Shown piece by piece: positions 58,784 to 64,000 of a stretch of 64,000 nt of DNA. Location of the stretch: contig CAZMZF010000001.1 of assembly GCA_964570765.1 (NCBI GenBank), positions 1-64,000 on the forward strand, in the 5' to 3' direction. The stretch is from CAZMZF01 sp964570765. GTDB lineage: Bacteria > Zixibacteria > MSB-5A5 > RBG-16-43-9. How positions within the stretch are numbered: position 1 is the stretch's first letter; each line of letters begins with the position of its first letter. The position numbers were made by a program, and so were the translations under genes. The notes beneath the pieces are model-generated. The model ran no database searches. It had not been told where the DNA came from and was given only the letters and a program-made list of their open reading frames with translations.

Positions 58784-59875
58784 ATGAATAAGAAGAATAG
58801 TTTTAGAATTCTGGTAATCAACCCAGGTTCGACCTCTACCAAGGTCTCAATCTTTGAAGATGAAAAGGAGCTTTTTGGAAAAGCAATCTCCCATAGCAAA
58901 TTAGAACTGGAGCCGTTTAAAAGAGTCTGGGATCAATATGAGTTCAGAAAGAAGCTGATTAAAGACTTATTGGAAGAGTATGAGATTAAGCCAGAAACTC
59001 TTTCGGCAGTAGTAGGTAGAGGTGGACTTTTCAGGCCAGTGGTTGGTGGAACTTATCTGGTAAATGAACTGATGATCGAGGATGGTAGAAATGCTTTTGG
59101 AGGAGAACATGCGGCTAATTTAGGTGCAGTTTTAGCTTTTGGATTAGGCTGGGATTATCATATACCAGCCTTCATAGTGGATCCACCCTCTGTGGATGAA
59201 TTCGAAGAATACTCCCGCTATTCAGGTTTACCGGAGTTTCCCAGGAAAAGTCTTTTTCATGCACTAAACGTAAAAGCCACAGCCCGATTAGCCGCAAACG
59301 ATTTGAAGAAAAAGTTAGAGGAGATAAATCTGATTGTGGCTCATTTAGGAGGTGGAGTTACCGTAGCGGCTCTGGAAAAGGGAAGAGCAATTGATGTTAA
59401 TAATGGCTTGCACAGTGGTCCGTTTACACCGGAAAGGTCTGGAACTTTGCCGATGTTTGATTTTGCGGAATGGTGTTTTTCCGGAAAAGTGACTTTAGAA
59501 CAGGTGAAAAAAAGGATGGTGGGTGGTGGTGGTCTGGTGGCTTATTTAGGGACGAATGATGCTAAAGAGGTGGAAAAAAGAATAAAACAAGGGGATAAAA
59601 AGGCTGAAGCTGTCTATAATGCAATGATCTATCAGATCGCCTGTGAAATCGGTGCCAGAGCTGTAGCCCTTAAGGGTAAGGTGGATGCTATCGTTTTAAC
59701 CGGAGGATTAGCTTACTCGGATATGGTAGTTGAGAAGTTGAGAGAGTATGTGGGCTTTATTGCCAGGATATTAGTTTATCCAGGACAGGATGAGATGAAA
59801 GCTTTAGCTTTAGGGGCTCTCAGAGTATTAAGAGGGGAGGAGGAGGCAAAGACTTATCCGGAGATGGTCAAATAA
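58784..59875 (+). CDS. buk: Butyrate kinase (branched-chain fatty acid kinase)
   Basis: 363-residue ASKHA kinase that makes ATP from butyryl- or branched acyl-phosphate. ILVINPGSTSTKVSIFE is the phosphate-1 loop, AVVGRGGLFRPVVGGTYLV, HALNVKATARLAA and HLGGGVTVAALEKGRAID are family marks, and IVLTGGLAYSD is the phosphate-2/adenosine loop. The partner phosphate butyryltransferase lies at 63376-64000 on the other strand. In combination with the leucine-dehydrogenase-like gene this is the branched-chain acyl route. Confidence 0.94.
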   Translation: MNKKNSFRILVINPGSTSTKVSIFEDEKELFGKAISHSKLELEPFKRVWDQYEFRKKLIKDLLEEYEIKPETLSAVVGRGGLFRPVVGGTYLVNELMIEDGRNAFGGEHAANLGAVLAFGLGWDYHIPAFIVDPPSVDEFEEYSRYSGLPEFPRKSLFHALNVKATARLAANDLKKKLEEINLIVAHLGGGVTVAALEKGRAIDVNNGLHSGPFTPERSGTLPMFDFAEWCFSGKVTLEQVKKRMVGGGGLVAYLGTNDAKEVEKRIKQGDKKAEAVYNAMIYQIACEIGARAVALKGKVDAIVLTGGLAYSDMVVEKLREYVGFIARILVYPGQDEMKALALGALRVLRGEEEAKTYPEMVK

Positions 59876-60001
59876 AAAACGTTCAAAAGCTTAAAAGTTC
59901 AAATGTTCAAAGGTAAAATATAAGTGATGTTGGAGTGCTTAGGTTGGTTCGGGAATTGTCGTTAAGATTTTCTAGGGTGAGAATTCCTGAACCAGAAACG
60001 T

Positions 60002-60128
60002 AACGTCCGACAATCCTGTCGGACGTTATTATTTTTGTAGCGGATCCGCCTTTGGCGGATAGGTTTCCATCTTCCTTTAACAAGAGAATGGAAGGCTGAA
60101 GTCTCAAGACTTTGACGGCCTTCCGCTA
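60002..60128. repeat. Palindrome cluster after buk
   Basis: AACGTCCGACA-ATCC-TGTCGGACGTT (60002-60027), an 11-bp perfect stem followed by ATTATTTTTG, can end buk transcripts. Then a GTAGCGGA...CCGCTAC element (60038-60128) with an internal ATCCGCC-TTT-GGCGGAT arm and a GGAAGGC...GCCTTCC arm that carries AGTCTCAAGACTTTGA, the inverted form of the 27957-28001 copy. Confidence 0.7.
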
Positions 60129-60176
60129 CACAAATCGGACTTGTCTGCTCATTACACTCATACAAGAATGTCTGAG

Positions 60177-60968
60177 CTACTTCAGAGGTTTTGCGTCTTC
60201 AGGAATCTTGAGCTGAAATTTCTTTTCCGAGATAGATGAATTTATCTGAATTTCCAAAAATTTAAGCCTGAGCTTCTCTTTTCCCTCTAATGATTTTATC
60301 TCTATTGTCTGAGGGAGTTTTATCCCATTGAATTTCCTAAAATCTTTATATTCTATCATAAATCCCTGGGCTTTTTCTTGTTCTACTTCAAATGAATTCA
60401 ATCTCTCCCAGATGCTTTTTCTTAAAAGTGCCTCTTTTTTATCCAGACAGAATTTTCTTTTCCACATTTGAATGCTATCTTCATAGATGTAGTTTTTCTG
60501 GTCAGCTCCGGTATAATAAGCCCTATCTTCCTTTATCTGGATTTCAACTGCAAGAATTTTTAAAAGACAGAAAAGGCTGATCTCATTCTCGTAAATAGAA
60601 TCATAAGAGCAGTTTTGAGTGATACCTTTATAATATTTTTTTAGACGGGGGAAATAAAAAAGTAAGGTATCGCTATAGACTACTCCAGATATGTAATCGG
60701 GACCTAAAAAAGCTTTTACTCTGAAGGCAAGACTATCTGGCTTTTTTAAAAATAGTTCTAAGTCTCCGGAGAAACTTCCCTGTTTAGATTTGTAGTTGAA
60801 GTTTATAAGCGAAGAAGAGGTTTTGGTCTGGCTTTGATTTGAGATCGCTTTTTCCAGGACTTTTTGCGGAGTAAGCTCCTCTGGAGGAGGTTTCAGGCGA
60901 GCCGCTGGATAACAGCTGAAAAAAAAGAGAATTAAATAAAAAAGTAAAAGAAGGCTTATCAACTTCAT
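60177..60968 (-). CDS. LolA/DUF4292-like outer-membrane lipoprotein
   Basis: 263-residue putative lipoprotein. Start ATG 60968 gives MKLISLLLLFYLILFFFSC, a lipoprotein signal with a weak lipobox (FFSC). The rest is mostly beta structure of the LolA/LolB/DUF4292 sort: LEKAISNQ, FSGDLELFLKKPDSLAFRVK, YFPRLKKYY, and a late KLPQTIEIKSLEGKEKLRLKF. A longer frame up to 61193 exists but its upstream part is made of GTCATTCTGA repeats and has no ribosome site. Probable function is lipid or lipoprotein binding in the periplasm, by fold analogy only. Confidence 0.7.
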   Translation of the reverse strand: MKLISLLLLFYLILFFFSCYPAARLKPPPEELTPQKVLEKAISNQSQTKTSSSLINFNYKSKQGSFSGDLELFLKKPDSLAFRVKAFLGPDYISGVVYSDTLLFYFPRLKKYYKGITQNCSYDSIYENEISLFCLLKILAVEIQIKEDRAYYTGADQKNYIYEDSIQMWKRKFCLDKKEALLRKSIWERLNSFEVEQEKAQGFMIEYKDFRKFNGIKLPQTIEIKSLEGKEKLRLKFLEIQINSSISEKKFQLKIPEDAKPLK

Positions 60969-61070
60969 AAATGTCATTCTGAAGGAGTCCCCTACGGGAC
61001 GACTGAAAAATCTTCTTGAGACGGTTGCAGATTCTTCCCCCGCCAAAGGCGGGGTCAGAATGACAGTAAG
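60969..61070. repeat. Inverted pair of GTCATTCTGA/GAAGAATCT repeats, second locus
   Basis: Left copy GTCATTCTGAAGGAGTCCCC...GACTGAAAAATCTTC (60971-61016) and right copy AGATTCTTCCCCCGCC...GGGGTCAGAATGACAG (61029-61064), inverted to each other. Same doublet form as 11107-11207. It lies directly upstream of the lipoprotein start codon. Confidence 0.75.
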
Positions 61071-61101
61071 GGGTGTTGAAATCTTAAAACCTGAATCTTT
61101 T

Positions 61102-61764
61102 TCATACATAGATAAGCCGGATAAACTCCGGACCTGCGAAGAGTGTTCCAAAAAAGAGGATAAATGGTTTGAAAATAGACCAGAGTATTCCAAGATTTAA
61201 AAAATAATCTAAAAGGATCACGCCCAATAAAACATAAGGTGCATATTTTTGAATCTGACTTAACTGGATATAATATTTAGGAGGTAAAAGGCCACTTAAG
61301 ATATGGGAACCATCTAAAGGGTTTACCGGGATGAGATTGAAGACTGCTAAAACCAGGTTCAATTGTATTCCCTTAACCAGCATTATCAGGAAAAGTTGCT
61401 GGGTAGATAGTTCTGAGCTAAGAGCGTAGGGTGTGATAAGTAACCTGAAGATAAGTCCGAAAATTAAAGCTAAAAGCATATTTGAGCCTGGTCCAGCCAA
61501 GGAGACCCAGAGCTCATCTTTATGAGGATTTTTAAAATTGAAAGGATTTACCGGGACTGGCTTTGCCCAGCCGAAGCCATAGAAATAAAGAAGCACCAGC
61601 CCGACTATATCGATATGGGAAAGCGGGTTTAAGGTGAGCCTTCCAGCGTGCTTAGCAGTAGGATCGCCTTTACGATATGCCATCCAGGCATGGGAATATT
61701 CGTGCACGGTGATTGCAAAAAGAAGCGGTGGGGTTATTATCAAATAATATACAAGTCGATCCAT
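61102..61764 (-). CDS. Site-2 protease family protein (M50)
   Basis: 220-residue intramembrane zinc metalloprotease-like protein with five or six helices. The zinc motif HEYSHAW follows the first helix (AITVHEYSHAWMAYRKGD), and the second ligand motif NLIPVNPLDGSHIL lies near residue 150. The small size matches the short S2P/YdiL-type M50 subfamily lacking PDZ domains. ATG 61764 is chosen with GAGG upstream; an in-frame ATG at 61788 overlaps the end of the glycosylase gene. Confidence 0.87.
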   Translation of the reverse strand: MDRLVYYLIITPPLLFAITVHEYSHAWMAYRKGDPTAKHAGRLTLNPLSHIDIVGLVLLYFYGFGWAKPVPVNPFNFKNPHKDELWVSLAGPGSNMLLALIFGLIFRLLITPYALSSELSTQQLFLIMLVKGIQLNLVLAVFNLIPVNPLDGSHILSGLLPPKYYIQLSQIQKYAPYVLLGVILLDYFLNLGILWSIFKPFILFFGTLFAGPEFIRLIYV

Positions 61765-61765
61765 T

Positions 61766-62344
61766 TTATTTCCTCGAAACAAATCCACTTTCTTTTATAT
61801 AAAAACGCCACTTTTTCTCTTTTCCTTTATCTACCCCAATCCGGTTAGTAGAAACGATTTTTCCTGTAGATTCACCTCTATCTTCTACATAGATGACCTC
61901 AGAGCAGAGGTCAGCCCCCCATAAGGCTCTATCTATTCCCATAGCCAGACATAACTTTCCTGGACCATTGGTTAAGTCTTCAAACTTTTCTTTTTTCCTT
62001 CTTTGCTGCATCGTTTCGACTCCTTGTTCCGGCTCTAAGGCTCGAATTAAAACTGCGGCTGGGTATCCATTTCTTTCAGTGACGAAATTCAGACAATGAT
62101 ACATTCCATAGGTTAAATAGACATAAGCATATCCTGGATTTCCAAACATAACCTTATTTCTTTCAGTCATTCCTCTATGAGCATGAGAGGCCGGGTCGTT
62201 CAGGCCGATATAAGCTTCGGTCTCCACAATCTTTCCGGAAAGTTTTTCTCCATTCTTATGCACAACTAAATATTTACCTAATAACTCTTTTGCCACCTTT
62301 AAAGTTGAGCGATTGTAAAACTTTCTCTGTAGTATTTTTCTCAT
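61766..62344 (-). CDS. mpg: 3-methyladenine DNA glycosylase (AAG/MPG type)
   Basis: 192-residue alkyladenine DNA glycosylase that excises 3-methyladenine. Family motifs: AKELLGKYLVV, IVETEAYIGLNDPASHAHRG with the active-site Glu, YVYLTYGMYHCLNFVTE and NGPGKLCLAMGID. It is of usual length. The S2P gene begins one base after the stop, so the two are coupled. Confidence 0.94.
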   Translation of the reverse strand: MRKILQRKFYNRSTLKVAKELLGKYLVVHKNGEKLSGKIVETEAYIGLNDPASHAHRGMTERNKVMFGNPGYAYVYLTYGMYHCLNFVTERNGYPAAVLIRALEPEQGVETMQQRRKKEKFEDLTNGPGKLCLAMGIDRALWGADLCSEVIYVEDRGESTGKIVSTNRIGVDKGKEKKWRFYIKESGFVSRK

Positions 62345-62384
62345 AACTTGTTAAGTTGGTTCGGGTCACCAGGATTACTCAGCA

Positions 62385-63341
62385 TTAGGCAGGGGGAAAA
62401 TCCAATTCCCTAACCAACGAAGATACAGCTTTAAGCTCATCTAAGGTTTCTTTTATCTTTCTTTTAACAAAGGGATGACTTTCTGTTTTAGATAAATTGA
62501 TAATTGCCTTTATTCCATTTTTATCTCCGATCTTTCCTAAAGCTTCTACTGCAAAACCTCTTTCAGCCCAATCCTCTGATCTCAATTTTTCTAAAAGATA
62601 TGGAACCGCACGAGGGTCTTTAAGTTTTCCTAAGGACTCGATAGCTAGATACCTGGTATTATCGACTGAGTCGTTCAAAACTTTCAAAAGAGGTTCAACT
62701 GCTTTTTGTCCCAGTTTAACCAGAGAGATTGAAGCGGTCATCCTCACGCTGAAATGTTTATCTTTTAAAGCTTTAATCAGAAAATCTATTGCTACTGGAT
62801 TATTCAAATCCCCTAATGAAACTGCGGCACTTTTTCTTACTACTTCCACTGAATCGTTTAACAAAAAGCTTATGTTATTTAAAATCGTGGTATCTCTTAT
62901 TTTACCCAGAGAGGAGCAAGCATTCGCACGGATGTTGAAATCGGGGTTATCCAGTAAATCTGAAAGTGGTTGAACTGCTCTTTTATCTTTTATATCTCCT
63001 AATATCCGGGATGCAGTTTTGATTTTATCTTTGTTTCCACTTTTCAGACAATCGATCAAAGGGAGGACTGCCGGCTCACCGATTTTACCTAAAATATCAA
63101 CTAAGGTTAAAATCTCCCGGGCATCCTGAGTTGCTAATTTATCAACCAGAAAAGGAACTGCATCTTTCCCCATTTCGATTAAAGCTTTTTTAGATGGTTC
63201 CACCAAATCCCGGTATTTTTCTTCACCAGAGGAGGCTTTGATGAAAAGTTCATCCACCTGAGATTTTATGTCTGAAGAGAAGGACAAAGAAAAGAGATTA
63301 AAAAGAATTACAGAAAATAAATAAAGGAAAGCCGAACGCAT
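62385..63341 (-). CDS. Exported HEAT-repeat protein
   Basis: 318-residue protein with a signal peptide (MRSAFLYLFSVILFNLFSLS) and about seven HEAT/PBS-lyase-like repeats of 30-31 residues from residue 60 to 290 (for example AVQPLSDLLDNPDFNIRANACSSL, AIDFLIKALKDKHFSVRMTASISL). Likely a periplasmic or exported protein-binding scaffold. Partner unknown. Confidence 0.85.
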   Translation of the reverse strand: MRSAFLYLFSVILFNLFSLSFSSDIKSQVDELFIKASSGEEKYRDLVEPSKKALIEMGKDAVPFLVDKLATQDAREILTLVDILGKIGEPAVLPLIDCLKSGNKDKIKTASRILGDIKDKRAVQPLSDLLDNPDFNIRANACSSLGKIRDTTILNNISFLLNDSVEVVRKSAAVSLGDLNNPVAIDFLIKALKDKHFSVRMTASISLVKLGQKAVEPLLKVLNDSVDNTRYLAIESLGKLKDPRAVPYLLEKLRSEDWAERGFAVEALGKIGDKNGIKAIINLSKTESHPFVKRKIKETLDELKAVSSLVRELDFPPA

Positions 63342-63375
63342 AATAAATGCCTTTTTTTATTAATTTAAAAACTAC

Positions 63376-64000
63376 TCAACTAACCACCGCACCTAAGGCT
63401 ATGGACAAAAGTTTAATCTCGGCTGAATCTGAGCGTGAGAGTAAAACTATTGGAGCTCCGCCTCCAACTACTATTCCACCCACTTTAGCTCCGGCTAAAT
63501 AGATTAGTCCTTTAACCAGGATATTGCAGGAGGAAATGTTTGGACAGAGGAAGATGTCTGTTTCTCCTGAAACTGGTGAGATAATCCCTTTGGTTTGTGC
63601 GGATTTGGAATCAATAGCCACATCAAAGGCTAAGGGACCGTCCACTATCACGTCTTTTATCTCACCTCTTTCAGCCATCTTTGAGATTATAGAGGCATCG
63701 ATGGTCTCAGGCATATCCGGATTTACCAATTCTACTGCGGCCAGGCAGGCAGTTTTGGGTTTTTCTATTCCTAACTTTTTTGCAACCTCAATCGCATTTT
63801 TCAAAATATCGATTTTCTTCATAACATCAGGCGCAATATTCATCCCGCCATCGGTTATAAGCATAAGCTTGGGGTATTTTTCTACTTCCATCACTGCTAC
63901 ATGGCTCAAAAGCTTTCCACCTTTAAGCCCTTTTTCCTTGTCCAGCACTGCTTTTAAAAGAGTAGGAGTGTCAACTTTCCCTTTCATCAGCATATCAGCT
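63376..64000 (-). CDS. ptb: Phosphate butyryltransferase (Ptb), partial at window edge
   Basis: At least 208 residues (the gene runs in from beyond 64000; the first residues visible are ADMLMKGK). Transfers the acyl group of butyryl- or branched acyl-CoA to phosphate, making the substrate of butyrate kinase. Motifs: LITDGGMNIAPDVMKK, ACLAAVELVNPDMPETIDAS, VDGPLAFDVAID and GLIYLAGAKVGGIVVGGGAPIVLLSRSD. Buk is at 58784-59875. The N-terminal part lies outside. Confidence 0.9.
   Translation of the reverse strand, partial: ADMLMKGKVDTPTLLKAVLDKEKGLKGGKLLSHVAVMEVEKYPKLMLITDGGMNIAPDVMKKIDILKNAIEVAKKLGIEKPKTACLAAVELVNPDMPETIDASIISKMAERGEIKDVIVDGPLAFDVAIDSKSAQTKGIISPVSGETDIFLCPNISSCNILVKGLIYLAGAKVGGIVVGGGAPIVLLSRSDSAEIKLLSIALGAVVS

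Overview
The window is about 64 kb of AT-rich bacterial chromosome. It looks like a free-living member of a candidate phylum in the wider FCB-like group (Zixibacteria, TA06, WOR-3 and KSB1 are the kind of lineages I have in mind). This is inferred from gene content only: secreted proteins with T9SS/FlgD-like C-terminal ends (1-102, 14097-15965), a bacillithiol operon, selenocysteine machinery, type IV pilus genes, an exosortase H/IPTL-CTERM pair, archaeal-type split methylmalonyl-CoA mutase, and very repeat-rich intergenic spacers. No phage, plasmid or CRISPR locus is visible.

Layout. 1-6.9 kb: tail of a secreted protein, tatA, an iron-export ABC pair (fetA and a frameshifted fetB), nth, a cupin, then bshC-bshA-bshB for bacillithiol. 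7.1-8.4 kb: two lone genes (a zinc-ribbon, tail-anchored protein and a PD-(D/E)XK-like protein). 8.45-13.1 kb: a complete selenocysteine locus, tRNA-Sec, selD, selA, selB. selD is itself a selenoprotein gene with an in-frame UGA. 13.2-22.6 kb, minus strand: a QueG-like Fe-S protein, a secreted metalloprotease-like protein, slipin and NfeD, then pilS, pilC and pilT. 22.9-26.5 kb: mtaB, prmA and rsmE, with a single integron-type gene cassette (HXXEE membrane protein plus attC-like site) sitting in the 3' end of prmA. 26.8-29.4 kb, minus strand: exosortase H, its associated membrane protein, one IPTL-CTERM substrate and an Lnt-like membrane protein.

29.8-43.1 kb is housekeeping: rpsU, yqeY, an AAA ATPase plus TOPRIM-like pair (possible defence unit), cvpA, mutS2, dnaG, tRNA-Met/Ile2 and tRNA-Val, a zinc-ribbon coiled-coil protein, guaB, rnpB and recJ. 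43.1-59.9 kb is a catabolic block: meaB, two methylmalonyl-CoA mutase large subunits, one B12 subunit, acyl-CoA dehydrogenase, a three-gene biotin carboxylase/carboxyltransferase, methylmalonyl-CoA epimerase, a leucine-dehydrogenase-like protein and butyrate kinase. With phosphate butyryltransferase at the right edge (63376-64000), this reads as branched-chain amino acid and propionyl-CoA breakdown to succinyl-CoA, with ATP gained by the Ptb-Buk route. 60.2-64 kb, minus strand: a lipoprotein, a site-2 protease, 3-methyladenine glycosylase, a HEAT-repeat protein and ptb.

The spacers hold several dispersed structured repeat families: Y-shaped GTAGCG...CGCTAC elements with a RAYT transposase between two copies at 57 kb; a TTGTTGAG-core element with apparent covariation; a GTCATTCTGA/GAAGAATCT inverted pair; an AACGTCCGGG hairpin that doubles as an intrinsic terminator; and GGTTCAAAGG word tracts, one of which lies inside the coding region of the biotin carboxylase gene.
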